From Dickeya oryzae (GTDB taxonomy: Bacteria > Pseudomonadota > Gammaproteobacteria > Enterobacterales > Enterobacteriaceae), in NCBI RefSeq assembly GCF_009372235.1, contig NZ_ML762920.1:651298-715297 (forward strand): a stretch of DNA of 64,000 bases, in the 5' to 3' direction. How positions within the stretch are numbered: position 1 is the first letter of the stretch; each line of letters begins with the position of its first letter. Positions 41,133 through 50,491 of the stretch are shown in pieces. The notes under the pieces were generated by a model. The model was given only the letters and a program-made list of their open reading frames with translations. It did not search any database and had not been told where the DNA came from. A program made the position numbers and the translations under genes.

Positions 41133-42650
41133 ATGGATATCTGGTCTTTTCTGATGCAAGGCTTTGCGGTGGCGATGACGCCGCAAAACCTGATGATTGC
41201 GCTGATTGGCTGCTTTATCGGTACCGTGGTCGGGCTGTTGCCCGGTTTGGGCCCGATTAACGGTGTGGCGATTCTGATGCCGCTGGCTTTCGCGTTGAAA
41301 CTGCCAGCGGAATCGGCGCTGATTCTGCTCGCGACGGTGTACCTCGGCTGTGAGTACGGCGGACGTATTTCTTCCATTCTACTTAACGTCCCGGGCGATG
41401 CGGGGGCAATCATGACCGCCCTTGACGGCTACCCGATGGCGCAACAAGGGAAAGCGGGGGTGGCGCTGTCGATTTCCGCTGTCAGTTCGTTTGTCGGTTC
41501 CAGTATTGCGATCCTCGGTATCATTTTGTTTGCGCCGCTATTGGCTAACTGGTCACTGGCATTCGGCCCGGCGGAATACTTCGCGCTGATGGTGTTCGCC
41601 ATCGCCTGCCTTGGCAGCATGATGAGTCACAATCCGCTGAAATCGTTTCTGGCCGCGCTGATCGGCTTATCGATGGCGACAGTCGGCGTGGACGCCAACA
41701 CCGGTGTCTACCGCTTCACCTTCGACAGTGTCCACCTGTCAGACGGGATTCAGTTTGTGGTGGTGGTCATTGGCCTGTTTTCCGTGAGCGAAATCCTGTT
41801 GATGCTGGAACAAACCGGTAGCGGACAAAAGCTGACCAGGGCCACCGGACGCATGCTGTTTAACGTTCGGGAAGGCATGCAGTGCGTTGGGGCGACATTA
41901 CGTTCTTCATTACTGGGGTTCTTTGTCGGTATCCTGCCCGGCGCGGGGGCCACTATCGCCAGTGCGATGGCCTGGATGACGGAGAAAAAAATCAGCGGCA
42001 ATAGCGACAGTTTTGGTAAAGGCGACATTCGTGGCGTGGCGGCACCGGAAGCGGCTAACAACGCCTCTGCCTGTGGTTCGTTTATCCCGATGCTGACGCT
42101 GGGTGTTCCCGGTTCCGGTACCACCGCGGTGATGATGGGCGCACTGACGCTGTACAACATTACGCCGGGGCCAGCCATGTTTACCGAACAACCGGATATC
42201 GTCTGGGGGCTTATCGCTGCCATGCTGATCGGTAACCTGATGCTGTTACTACTTAACCTGCCGATGATTGGCCTGTTTACCCGTATGCTGGCGATTCCGA
42301 TGTGGTTTCTGGTACCGACGATTGCTGCGATTTCCGCCGTCGGTGTCTATGCCGTACACAGCACCACCTTTGACCTGTTACTGATGGTCGGGCTGGGGGT
42401 GTTCGGCTACCTGCTACGCAAAATGCACTTCCCGATGTCGCCGCTGATCCTCGGTTTTGTGCTGGGTGAAATGCTGGAGCAGAACCTGCGCCGTGCGTTG
42501 TCCATCAGCAACGGCGGGTTATCCATCCTGTGGGAAGGGCACATCAGCCAGACGTTACTGGGGATGGCGGTGCTGATTCTGGTGGTGCCGCCGGTATTGA
42601 AACGCTGGCGACATCGCCGTGCTCAGCTTCAGTCCGTCCCTCGCACATAA
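41133..42650 (+). CDS. tctA: Tricarboxylate transporter large membrane subunit TctA
   Basis: Large permease subunit, 505 residues and about 12 membrane segments. The duplicated family motif is seen twice: GLLPGLGPINGVAILMPL near residue 35 and GILPGAGATIASAMAW near 266. EYGGRISSILLNVPGDAGA is also diagnostic. GGGAGG lies before the ATG. It closes the tctCBA operon, which imports citrate and related acids using a cation gradient. Confidence 0.96.
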   Translation: MDIWSFLMQGFAVAMTPQNLMIALIGCFIGTVVGLLPGLGPINGVAILMPLAFALKLPAESALILLATVYLGCEYGGRISSILLNVPGDAGAIMTALDGYPMAQQGKAGVALSISAVSSFVGSSIAILGIILFAPLLANWSLAFGPAEYFALMVFAIACLGSMMSHNPLKSFLAALIGLSMATVGVDANTGVYRFTFDSVHLSDGIQFVVVVIGLFSVSEILLMLEQTGSGQKLTRATGRMLFNVREGMQCVGATLRSSLLGFFVGILPGAGATIASAMAWMTEKKISGNSDSFGKGDIRGVAAPEAANNASACGSFIPMLTLGVPGSGTTAVMMGALTLYNITPGPAMFTEQPDIVWGLIAAMLIGNLMLLLLNLPMIGLFTRMLAIPMWFLVPTIAAISAVGVYAVHSTTFDLLLMVGLGVFGYLLRKMHFPMSPLILGFVLGEMLEQNLRRALSISNGGLSILWEGHISQTLLGMAVLILVVPPVLKRWRHRRAQLQSVPRT

Positions 42651-42667
42651 CACCACCGCCAGTCTCT

Positions 42668-42705
42668 AACGCAGCACGCGGGCTCTTCACCCCGCGTACT
42701 GCGTT
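42668..42705 (+). terminator. Hairpin after tctCBA
   Basis: A long interrupted stem in which AACGCAG pairs with CTGCGTT and ACGCGGG pairs with CCCGCGT, with an 8-nt loop, starting 18 nt after the tctA stop. No U-run follows, so it may be a Rho-assisted or stabilising structure. Confidence 0.45.
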
Positions 42706-42819
42706 GCCCACGGGGAACGCTGACGTCACGCCCATCCTGCGTTTTCTCGCCTTTTTTCCCTGCTTAACGAAATATTAACCAGTTCATACACCACGACTAT
42801 CGGGAATACCGCACCGTTG

Positions 42820-42879
42820 TTATGATGACAATAGTTATGATCACAACTGCTGTGATAACAATAGCTGTGATGACAATAA
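42820..42879. repeat. 15-bp tandem repeat, four copies, upstream of flk
   Basis: Units are TTATGATGACAATAG, TTATGATCACAACTG, CTGTGATAACAATAG and CTGTGATGACAATAA, with decayed further copies possible up to about 42910. The shared core is TGATnACAA. The tract ends 82 bp before the flk ATG. Confidence 0.85.
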
Positions 42880-42961
42880 ACCTGCAGATAACACCGATCA
42901 TGGTGATAACGTCATCAAGCTCTGGTGAAATCCGTCACGCGTCTACGGTAAGGAGAGCAGC

Positions 42962-44170
42962 ATGCAACCGATCAGTAATCCCGGTAATGTTTCCCTGCCG
43001 GGAGAAAAAACGCTGGACCCCACGCTGTCAAAAACCGCGACATCCCAGACGGATGACCTTCCGTTAACGCTGGCACAACGCACCACGCTGGAAAAGCTGG
43101 TGACGCAGATTTCCACCCTGAGCGGTGCCAGACCCGCAGAAGTCTGGGCAACCGTGCGCGCAGAATTGGGTAACAAAAATAATGCGGAACTGCTCGCCAG
43201 CCAGTTTCCGGCCGCCGAGCAAAGTTTGCAAAACCGGCTGAGCACGGTACAAAGCTCACAGGATACCCGCCAGTTGCTGCAACAACTGACCAGTCTGCTC
43301 TCTCAGGGGAATAACCGTCAGGCGGCCAGTGACTTTATCCGCCAGCAGTTTGGTCACACCGTGTTAAGTTCACTGACGCCTTCACAACTGAAACTGGTGG
43401 TGACGCTGCTGCAAAACGGCCAGTTACCTCAGGCCGCCACACTGTTGTCTACGGACGCTAACGCCACGGTGTCGCCTGGTCAAACCGCTAACGGACAAAC
43501 ACTGCCGTTGGCACAAACGCCTACCGCGACCACGATCCCTCCCCCCTTGCCGCAAACATCCCAGCAACTGGCGGCGATGTTACAAGCGGGCGTGGCACCA
43601 GGCGGGTTGGGGACCAATACCTCAACCGCCGCCTTGCTGAACCGCGCCTTATTACCCGCAGAACACAACCAGCTCAACCAGTTGGTTGCCAAACTGGTTG
43701 CTCTGAGCGGTGAATCGCCCGCCAAAGTCTGGCATACGCTGATGGACATGCAGGGGTTAAAAATCGGCGACCCGATACCGGCGAAGAACTTTCACGTGTT
43801 AAGTCAGTTCATTAACACACAAAGCGCGCTGCTACAGCAGCACACACCGACCACGTTGCAGACGTTACAGACGGCGCTAAAGCAACCGCTCGACCAACAA
43901 GAGCAGCAACTGTTGCAGGATTTCACCCGTAATACCCTGAACCTCACGCCGCAAATGCCGCTCACCCCTTCGCAGGTTAGTAATGTGGTGGCCTTTCTGT
44001 ACCGGCGGCGGTTGCAACAGATACAAGACACCACCACACCGATGCAGCCATTTATCAACCCACTGATCATGGCGTTGCCACCGGAGTGGCGGGCGCTGGT
44101 CAATAAACCTATTGGTCTGGTGTTAGTCGCCGTTGTGGTCGTGGCGTTGCTGATGTGGGTAGTACTCTAA
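42962..44170 (+). CDS. flk: Flagellar assembly regulator Flk
   Basis: Tail-anchored inner-membrane protein that in Salmonella (Flk/RflH) couples flagellar ring completion to gene expression and prevents premature secretion of the anti-sigma factor FlgM. The 402-residue protein is soluble up to a C-terminal membrane segment (about 383-402, IGLVLVAVVVVALLMWVVL). Family motifs are DFIRQQFGHTVLSSLTPSQLK and LLPAEHNQLNQLVAKLVALSGESPAKVW. It is about 70 residues longer than E. coli Flk because of a low-complexity linker (about 165-215). Two similar modules (about 38-65 and 230-265) suggest internal duplication. AGGAG precedes the ATG. The stop codon lies inside a tandem repeat. Confidence 0.92.
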   Translation: MQPISNPGNVSLPGEKTLDPTLSKTATSQTDDLPLTLAQRTTLEKLVTQISTLSGARPAEVWATVRAELGNKNNAELLASQFPAAEQSLQNRLSTVQSSQDTRQLLQQLTSLLSQGNNRQAASDFIRQQFGHTVLSSLTPSQLKLVVTLLQNGQLPQAATLLSTDANATVSPGQTANGQTLPLAQTPTATTIPPPLPQTSQQLAAMLQAGVAPGGLGTNTSTAALLNRALLPAEHNQLNQLVAKLVALSGESPAKVWHTLMDMQGLKIGDPIPAKNFHVLSQFINTQSALLQQHTPTTLQTLQTALKQPLDQQEQQLLQDFTRNTLNLTPQMPLTPSQVSNVVAFLYRRRLQQIQDTTTPMQPFINPLIMALPPEWRALVNKPIGLVLVAVVVVALLMWVVL

Positions 44171-44239
44171 CTGTGGTCGTGCTCTAACTGTGATCGTACT
44201 CTAACTGTGATCGTACTCTAACTGTGATAGTGCTCTAAC
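44162..44239. repeat. 17-bp tandem repeat at the flk stop codon
   Basis: About 4.6 copies of GTACTCTAACTGTGATC with one or two changes per copy, starting inside the last codons of flk (GTA CTC TAA). Each unit carries a TAA and a TGA; because 17 is not a multiple of three, successive copies present these stops in different frames. Confidence 0.9.
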
Positions 44240-44299
44240 GCGTCACAACGCCAAATAAAGGCAGGCGTTGGGGATAGCCGGTCAGCCAGTTTCAGGCAA

Positions 44300-44327
44300 A
44301 AAAATACCGGGCAAGCCCGGTATTTTT
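44300..44327. terminator. Bidirectional terminator between flk and fabB
   Basis: Perfect 13-bp inverted repeat (AAAAATACCGGGC and its complement) around AA. Read in either direction, a GC stem is followed by five T, so it should end both flk and fabB transcripts. Confidence 0.9.
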
Positions 44328-44350
44328 ACGCAATGACAAGGTTCTGGCGT

Positions 44351-45568
44351 TTACTGTGCGTATTTACGCATCACCAGCACCGCGTTGGTACCGCCGAAGC
44401 CGAAGCCATTGGACATCACTGTCGTCAACTCGCGCTCAGTCGGCTCGGTCACCACGTTCATGCCCACAGCCTGCTCGTCGAGTGTTTCAACGTTAATGCT
44501 TGGCGCGATGAAACCGTGCTCCAGCATCAGCAGTGAATAAATGGCTTCCTGAACACCAGCAGCACCCAGTGAGTGACCGGTCATCGCTTTGGTAGAAGAG
44601 ATAGGCGGTACGTTGTCGCCGAACACCTGACGGATAGCCCACAGTTCTTTTACATCACCCACCGGTGTTGACGTACCATGGGTATTGATGTAATCCACCG
44701 GCGTATCGACATCCTGCAGTGCCATCTTCATACAGCGTACCGCGCCTTCGCCTGACGGTGCGACCATGTCGGCACCATCGGAGGTCGCGCCGTAGCCAAT
44801 CACTTCTGCGTAGATGTGCGCCCCACGCGCCAGCGCGTGTTCCAGCTCTTCCACTACCACCATACCGCCGCCGCCAGCAATCACGAAACCATCGCGATCA
44901 GCGTCATAAGTACGGGAAGCGCGTGTCGGCGTTTCGTTGTACTTGGTGGACAACGCGCCCATGGCGTCAAACTCGCACGCCAGTTCCCAGCACAGCTCTT
45001 CGCCACCACCGGCAAACACGATGTCCTGCTTGCCCATCTGAATCTGCTCAACGGCGTTACCGATACAATGTGCGGAGGTCGCACAAGCAGAGCTGATGGA
45101 GTAGTTCACACCCTGGATTTTGAACGGCGTGGCCAGACAGGCGGAAACCGCAGAACCCATCGCCTTGGTCACGACGTAAGGGCCAACAGCTTTCAGAGCA
45201 CGCGGGCTGCGCATAGCATCAGCGCCAAACACTTGAGAACGCGCAGAACCGCCGGAACCGGCGATCAGGCCAACACGCGGATTGTGCTGATATTGCTCTT
45301 CTGACAGGCCAGAATCCTTGATGGCTTCTTCCATGCTCAGATAAGCGTAAATGGAAGCATCGCTCATGAAACGCACGATCTTACGCTCAATCAGGCCTGC
45401 TGTATCTAACTTGACATTACCCCAGACGTGACTGCGCATGCCGGAATCTTTCAGCTCTTGAGAGAATGTGATGCCAGAACGGCCTTCACGCAGGGATGCC
45501 AGCACTTCTTCTTTGTTATTACCGATACTGGACAGGATCCCCAGACCCGTAATCACCGCACGTTTCAT
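44351..45568 (-). CDS. fabB: Beta-ketoacyl-ACP synthase I FabB
   Basis: Condensing enzyme of fatty-acid elongation, needed for unsaturated fatty acids. Catalytic Cys162 in [10 protein letters not shown], His in [11 protein letters not shown] and His in [11 protein letters not shown] are present. 405 residues, one fewer than E. coli FabB. The promoter region carries a FabR palindrome and a possible FadR site, consistent with the known dual control of fabB. Confidence 0.97.
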   Translation of the reverse strand: MKRAVITGLGILSSIGNNKEEVLASLREGRSGITFSQELKDSGMRSHVWGNVKLDTAGLIERKIVRFMSDASIYAYLSMEEAIKDSGLSEEQYQHNPRVGLIAGSGGSARSQVFGADAMRSPRALKAVGPYVVTKAMGSAVSACLATPFKIQGVNYSISSACATSAHCIGNAVEQIQMGKQDIVFAGGGEELCWELACEFDAMGALSTKYNETPTRASRTYDADRDGFVIAGGGGMVVVEELEHALARGAHIYAEVIGYGATSDGADMVAPSGEGAVRCMKMALQDVDTPVDYINTHGTSTPVGDVKELWAIRQVFGDNVPPISSTKAMTGHSLGAAGVQEAIYSLLMLEHGFIAPSINVETLDEQAVGMNVVTEPTERELTTVMSNGFGFGGTNAVLVMRKYAQ

Positions 45569-45614
45569 TCAATACCCCTTCCGCTTGTAGACTTTGGATT
45601 TAGCTCCGCACTTT

Positions 45615-45632
45615 AGCGTACAGTTGTAAGCT
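45615..45632. promoter_or_regulatory. FabR operator of fabB
   Basis: AGCGTACAGTTGTAAGCT is an 18-bp near-perfect palindrome (one mismatch) with the AGCGTACA half-site known for FabR at fabA and fabB. It lies 47 nt upstream of the fabB start. Confidence 0.75.
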
Positions 45633-45641
45633 GAACAAGTC

Positions 45642-45652
45642 CGATCAGACTA
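45642..45652. promoter_or_regulatory. Possible FadR site of fabB
   Basis: CGATCAGACTA matches 8 of 11 positions of the FadR core TGGTCAGACCA and lies just upstream of the FabR palindrome, as in E. coli where FadR activates fabB. Confidence 0.45.
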
Positions 45653-45726
45653 ACTTTTCTCAAATTTGCGACTTAATAAACCACTCGTTAGAATCGCGCC
45701 ATCGCCTGAATAATGAGTTAGTTGTC

Positions 45727-47763
45727 GTGACAAGCCCTTCCATCCAGCATGCGGACCTTAACTGGAACGCTCAGGGTACACCTGTATCGCAACAATTTGA
45801 TGACGTCTATTTTTCCAACCAGGATGGTCTGGCGGAAACTCGCTATGTCTTTTTACAGGGCAATGGGTTTCCACAGCGTTTCCTTCATCATGCAGGCCCG
45901 GTCTGTACCGTGGCGGAAACGGGTTTCGGCACGGGGCTAAATTTCCTGACCTTGTGGCAGGCATTCATGCAATTTCGCCAGCAACAGCCGGGTGCCGCGT
46001 TGCAACGCCTGCACTTCATCAGTTTTGAGAAATTCCCGCTGCGCCAGTCAGACCTCGCCGCCGCACACGCCAGTTGGCCGGAGCTGGCACCGTTCGCCGA
46101 GGAATTACGCCAGCACTGGCCACTGGCGCTACCCGGCTGTCATCGGCTGATTCTGGCGCAGGGGAGCATCACGCTGGATTTGTGGTTCGGCGATGTCAAC
46201 ACCCTGCTGCCAACGCTGGACCACAGCCTGACTCGCCATGTCGACGCCTGGTTTTTGGATGGGTTTGCGCCGGCCAAAAACCCGGACATGTGGACCGATG
46301 CGTTGTTTAACGCGATGGCTCGCCTGTGCCGAACCGGGGGCACCTTCGCTACCTTCACCGCCGCCGGTTTTGTTCGCCGGGGTCTGCAACAGGCCGGGTT
46401 CCAGGTCAGTAAAATAAAAGGATTCGGGCAGAAGCGGGAAATGCTGTGCGGCACCGTGTCACACAGTACTGAACCGTTACACCCTACGCCCTGGTATGCA
46501 CGCCCGGCGGCCACCAGCCCGCAGGAGGTGGCCATCGTCGGCGGTGGCATTGCCGCCGTACTCACTGCGCTCGCCCTGCTGCGCCGAGGCGCACAAGTTA
46601 CGCTGTATTGCGCCGACGACCAGGTGGGGCAACGCGCTTCCGGCAATCGCCAGGGAGCACTTTACCCGCTGTTGAACGACAAGCAGGATGCCTTGTCAGA
46701 GTTCTTCGCCGCCGCGTTTGGCTTCGCTCGTCGCTGCTATGACGACCTCGCTGCACAAGGCGTGGCGTTTGAACATGACTGGTGTGGCGTTAGCCAACTG
46801 GCCTACGATGAAAAAAGCACGCGTAAGATAACACAGATTCTGGCGGGCAACTGGCCCGATACGTTGGTGCGACCGGTTGATGCCCACCATCTGGCCGAGC
46901 AGGCGGGTGTCACATTGCACACCCACGGTATCACCTACCCGCAAGGCGGCTGGCTGTGCCCGTCCGAGCTGACCGCCTCCGCCTGCACGCTCGCGTGTCA
47001 GCAAGGTCTTCAGGTGCATTTATCAACGGGCGTAACGGCTCTCACGCACACCGACAGCGGCTGGCAATTGACACTGGCAGATGGGCGGCAGGTGCAACAT
47101 GCCACGGTAGTACTGGCAAACGGCCATCAGATAAACGACTGGGAACACACGCGCCACCTGCCCGTTTATGCGGTACGTGGTCAGGTCAGCCACATTCCTG
47201 ACACCCCGGCGCTGTCTGCGTTGCGCCAGGTACTGTGCTATGACGGTTACCTGACGCCGGTGAGTCCGCGTCACCAGACACACTGTATCGGTGCCAGTTA
47301 TCACCGTGGCGACACCGGCACCGACTACCGTGAGACCGATCAACAGCAAAACCGCCAGCGGCTGATTGACTGCCTGCCAGACTGTGACTGGCCAACGTCG
47401 ATAGACATCTCCGGGCAACAGGCTCGATGCGGCGTACGCTGCGCCATCCGTGATCATCTGCCACTGCTTGGTCAGGCACCGGATTATCACCAAACGTTGA
47501 CGGAATATCAGCACCTGCCGGGGCAGCTTGCTGCTGGCTCAGCAGTGAAAACGGCGCCATCCTGGCCGAATCTCTATCTGATTGGCGCGCTCGGGTCGCG
47601 CGGCTTATGCTCTGCGCCACTGGCAGCCGAAATTCTGGCCTCGCAGTTGTTTGGCGAACCGCTACCGCTGGCAAGTGATACGCTGGCAGCGCTGCACCCC
47701 AATCGTTTTTGGGTGAGAAAATTGCTCAAAGGCAAAAGCCCGATACCCGCGAGTGCGGAATAG
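45727..47763 (+). CDS. mnmC: Bifunctional tRNA 5-methylaminomethyl-2-thiouridine synthase MnmC
   Basis: Completes the mnm5s2U34 wobble modification. The N-terminal SAM-dependent methyltransferase domain (about 1-240) has [16 protein letters not shown] and [17 protein letters not shown]. The C-terminal FAD-dependent oxidase domain (about 260-670) begins with [21 protein letters not shown]. 678 residues, family length. Translation starts at GTG 45727. Divergent from fabB, as in E. coli. Confidence 0.96.
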   Translation: MTSPSIQHADLNWNAQGTPVSQQFDDVYFSNQDGLAETRYVFLQGNGFPQRFLHHAGPVCTVAETGFGTGLNFLTLWQAFMQFRQQQPGAALQRLHFISFEKFPLRQSDLAAAHASWPELAPFAEELRQHWPLALPGCHRLILAQGSITLDLWFGDVNTLLPTLDHSLTRHVDAWFLDGFAPAKNPDMWTDALFNAMARLCRTGGTFATFTAAGFVRRGLQQAGFQVSKIKGFGQKREMLCGTVSHSTEPLHPTPWYARPAATSPQEVAIVGGGIAAVLTALALLRRGAQVTLYCADDQVGQRASGNRQGALYPLLNDKQDALSEFFAAAFGFARRCYDDLAAQGVAFEHDWCGVSQLAYDEKSTRKITQILAGNWPDTLVRPVDAHHLAEQAGVTLHTHGITYPQGGWLCPSELTASACTLACQQGLQVHLSTGVTALTHTDSGWQLTLADGRQVQHATVVLANGHQINDWEHTRHLPVYAVRGQVSHIPDTPALSALRQVLCYDGYLTPVSPRHQTHCIGASYHRGDTGTDYRETDQQQNRQRLIDCLPDCDWPTSIDISGQQARCGVRCAIRDHLPLLGQAPDYHQTLTEYQHLPGQLAAGSAVKTAPSWPNLYLIGALGSRGLCSAPLAAEILASQLFGEPLPLASDTLAALHPNRFWVRKLLKGKSPIPASAE

Positions 47764-47849
47764 CCGACCATAAGACGCGGGCCGCTGTGACTTCGAAGGA
47801 CAACACGGCCCGATTATCGTGCGCGACAGTGCAAAGATGATAAGCCATT

Positions 47850-47878
47850 GCTATGTAGCATCACTGATGCTACATAGC
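47850..47878. repeat. Perfect 29-bp palindrome after mnmC
   Basis: GCTATGTAGCATCA is followed by one C and then its exact complement TGATGCTACATAGC. It lies 87 nt after the mnmC stop. No T-run follows. Confidence 0.9.
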
Positions 47879-47913
47879 GTCGCTGATGTTGTGTAGCATC
47901 GTTGATATATAGC
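47856..47913. repeat. 19-bp tandem repeat overlapping the palindrome
   Basis: Three units beginning TAGC (TAGCATCACTGATGCTACA, TAGCGTCGCTGATGTTGTG, TAGCATCGTTGATATA) and a fourth TAGC. The middle and last units have diverged from the first. Confidence 0.7.
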
Positions 47914-48006
47914 TCGATGGGCCTCTATACCCGGTTGAAATTCTCACGCCGCCACCACAAACCACCACTCATAAGATCTCCTACCATTAATACGGCATGA
48001 CGCACT

Positions 48007-48030
48007 GATGCTCATGAGCATTTTATTTTT
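48007..48030 (+). terminator. Weak terminator-like element
   Basis: The 14-bp palindrome ATGCTCATGAGCAT is followed by TTTATTTTT. It is about 245 nt past the mnmC stop, so its link to that gene is uncertain. Confidence 0.3.
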
Positions 48031-48554
48031 CTTTTCATTTAGTTAGCTACGCAAACGTTTTCTTCCCAGCAGGGTGTTGATAGGGATTACGAATGATTTT
48101 GACGATCAATAACGCCATATCGATATGAGAATCATATTAATTATTTCACATTGAATGGTTTTTTCGATCAAAATTATCAAGACACCGGTTTCAATGCCGA
48201 TAATAGCTAATGAATCACGTGTTGTCGGTGGCCTATCCGGCGCAGGCACGCCACGATTCAGCAACGCTTTACACTATGAGCTGTATCCCAAAAGTTCGGG
48301 TTGCAGAACCCAATCTGGCATTTTCATCACGACTCCCCCACTGCACTTTCAGCCTGGGACACGTGATGATCATTACGACGTAGTGGCACGGTAGCCCTTC
48401 TGACAATAGCGACGAGAAAAAGCGACGCGGTCTATAGCAACAATTATTGAACACCGCGTACCACGACCCCACAGGGCGACGCCCGTGAAGGGGCAAAATA
48501 ATAAAGCCAGTACCCCTGCAATCTGACGCATCACAGGAATAAAACGGAGAGGTT

Positions 48555-50222
48555 ATGAATATTACGCAACGCCTGTTACTAACGTTTTCGCTGCTATCTC
48601 TGGCACTTATCGCACTGGTTGTGATTACCCTGTCATTGTTATCCGGCTTTCAAGCTCGCGCCGACTATATGCAGGATAATGCTGTCGCCAGTATTAAGGA
48701 CCTGAATAACGCCGTGGATAAAAGCAACGCTCTGGGGCTTTTTCTCTACCGTTATCAAACCACGCCAGACAGCAGTAAATTACCCGGTATAGAACAAAGC
48801 ATTAATCAAACTCTTGAGGATATCAAGTCACTCAATGACTACTATATGAAGAATGATATCTCCAATGATGAAGACAAAGCGCTAACCCTCGCGTCAATAG
48901 ACAATGCCAAAAAATTGCAGTCGGCGTTACCGCCTTTTTTGACAGCGGCAAAATCCAATCAGAAAGATCTCTCTTTGGGTATGCTGCAAGGCGAGGGGGG
49001 AGTCGGTGAAGCCCTGCGCAACATCCTCACCACCTACCGTAAACAGGTCGATTTGAATGTCAAAATCGGCGATGAGCTGCGCCAGACGAACTCCCGCATT
49101 TATAACCAGAGCTGGATAAGCCTATTAAGTGGTGCGCTGTTGACACTGTTGCTGACCAGCTTCCTGGCGATAAAAACGATTTTGAGCATCCGCAACAGCC
49201 TCAGCAACATGAGCCAGGTGATGGAAACAGCCAGCACAACGCTGGATTTGACTCTCAAAGCGGACGACCAGCGTAAAGATGAAATCGGCATCACCGCACG
49301 GGCGTTTAATGCGCTGATGCAGCGTGTCGCCAGCACACTGGCTTCCGTCAGTGTTTCTGCGCAATCGGTTGGCAGCGCCGCAACGCAAATCGCGGCCGGT
49401 AACGAAGACCTCTCTTCCCGCACGGAACAGCAGGCCGCCTCGCTCGAAGAAACCGCCGCCAGCATGACGGAAATCAGTGAAACCGTGCGTCAGAATGCGG
49501 AAAACACGCAACAGGCCAGCATGCTGGCAGGCAATGCCAGCCAGATATCCGTCAGCAGCGCCGACGCGGTCACGACCATGCTCGATACCATGGATAAGAT
49601 CCGCACCAGCGGCAGTAAAGTCACCGATATTATCGCCCTGATTGAAGGCATCGCGTTTCAAACCAATATTCTGGCATTGAACGCCGCCGTGGAAGCCGCT
49701 CGTGCCGGGGAACAAGGGCGTGGGTTCGCGGTTGTTGCTGGTGAAGTGCGTACGCTGGCGCAACGCTCCTCTACCGCAGCGCGTGAAATCAAGGACTTGA
49801 TTGATACTTCCAACGCCCTGATCCTCACCGGTGCCGAGCAGGCAGGCGATGTGGGCAAAAAAATGTCGTCCATGAAAGAGGCCATTCAGCAAGTCACTGA
49901 CCTGATGAGTGAAATCTCTGCCGCCACCGAAGAGCAAAGCAAAGGGATTGACCAGGTGCATCAGGCCGTCAATCAGATGGATGATGTCACGCAGCAAAAC
50001 GCCTCGCTGGTGGAAGAAGCCTCGGCGGCATCGCAATCCTTGCAGGAACAAGCGCTGATCTTAAACCAACTGGTGGGGCAGTTTACCGTCGGTCATCATG
50101 CGGCGGCGGCACTGGCTGCCAGTAGCACGCCATCAGCACCATCAGCCCCCGCGCCACGCCTTCTGTCACCCACCAAAAAGCGTGTCGCCACCGCCGGGGA
50201 AACGAGTTGGGAAAGTTTCTGA
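48555..50222 (+). CDS. Methyl-accepting chemotaxis protein
   Basis: Transmembrane chemoreceptor, 555 residues. TM1 is at about 6-29, followed by a periplasmic four-helix-bundle sensor (about 33-188), TM2 (about 189-210), HAMP (about 211-265) and the long signalling coiled coil with the hairpin tip [43 protein letters not shown]. The C terminus ends GETSWESF, a WxxF-type pentapeptide that tethers CheR/CheB in E. coli Tsr and Tar; this receptor is therefore probably of the high-abundance, self-adapting kind. The ligand cannot be told. GGAGAGG precedes the ATG. Confidence 0.95.
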   Translation: MNITQRLLLTFSLLSLALIALVVITLSLLSGFQARADYMQDNAVASIKDLNNAVDKSNALGLFLYRYQTTPDSSKLPGIEQSINQTLEDIKSLNDYYMKNDISNDEDKALTLASIDNAKKLQSALPPFLTAAKSNQKDLSLGMLQGEGGVGEALRNILTTYRKQVDLNVKIGDELRQTNSRIYNQSWISLLSGALLTLLLTSFLAIKTILSIRNSLSNMSQVMETASTTLDLTLKADDQRKDEIGITARAFNALMQRVASTLASVSVSAQSVGSAATQIAAGNEDLSSRTEQQAASLEETAASMTEISETVRQNAENTQQASMLAGNASQISVSSADAVTTMLDTMDKIRTSGSKVTDIIALIEGIAFQTNILALNAAVEAARAGEQGRGFAVVAGEVRTLAQRSSTAAREIKDLIDTSNALILTGAEQAGDVGKKMSSMKEAIQQVTDLMSEISAATEEQSKGIDQVHQAVNQMDDVTQQNASLVEEASAASQSLQEQALILNQLVGQFTVGHHAAAALAASSTPSAPSAPAPRLLSPTKKRVATAGETSWESF

Positions 50223-50282
50223 TAACCGACGCTTTCCATTATCAACGTTTTGATTAACGCGGGGTTTCCACCTGCCTGAAAT

Positions 50283-50314
50283 CCATCGCATCAGAGCCTG
50301 CTCTGGTGCGATGG
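50283..50314. terminator. Long hairpin after the chemoreceptor gene
   Basis: CCATCGCATCAGAGC and GCTCTGGTGCGATGG form a 15-bp stem with one G-T pair and almost no loop, 60 nt after the stop codon. No U-run follows, so termination is uncertain; transcript stabilisation is an alternative. Confidence 0.5.
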
Positions 50315-50491
50315 ACCGGTATCCACCGCAGATAACCGGTTAAGAACCTCTCCCAACCGGTGTAATCGGTGCCGCATGTACACGCCATCCATAACGGTTA
50401 AGTGCGCGCAAATTGATGCACCGGCCAGAGGCAAGATGGCGAGAAAATTGCTTATTGGGATAAGGTTCTATAACACAATAAGGAAAACAAT

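Larger units (their letters stand above)
42651..42961. other. Intergenic region tctA-flk
   Basis: About 310 nt. It holds a strong hairpin after tctA (42668-42705) and a 15-bp tandem repeat (42820-42879) upstream of flk. The flk promoter is expected here. Confidence 0.6.
47764..48554. other. Large intergenic region mnmC-chemoreceptor
   Basis: About 790 nt. It contains a perfect 29-bp palindrome and 19-bp tandem units (47850-47913), a small hairpin followed by T-rich sequence (48007-48030), and AT-rich DNA to about 48160. Overlapping frames on both strands between 48155 and 48500 (79 and 75 codons) have no recognisable product or ribosome site and may be debris of an old insertion. Confidence 0.55.

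Noticed and set aside
48155-48496. Two overlapping frames (79 and 75 codons) on opposite strands before the chemoreceptor gene
   Set aside because: Neither has a ribosome site or known product. They could be remnants of an old insertion but I cannot show it.
48400-48554. Flagellar sigma-28 promoter before the chemoreceptor gene
   Set aside because: Only a TAAAG at about 48503 resembles the -35 box; no acceptable GCCGATAA follows at the right distance.
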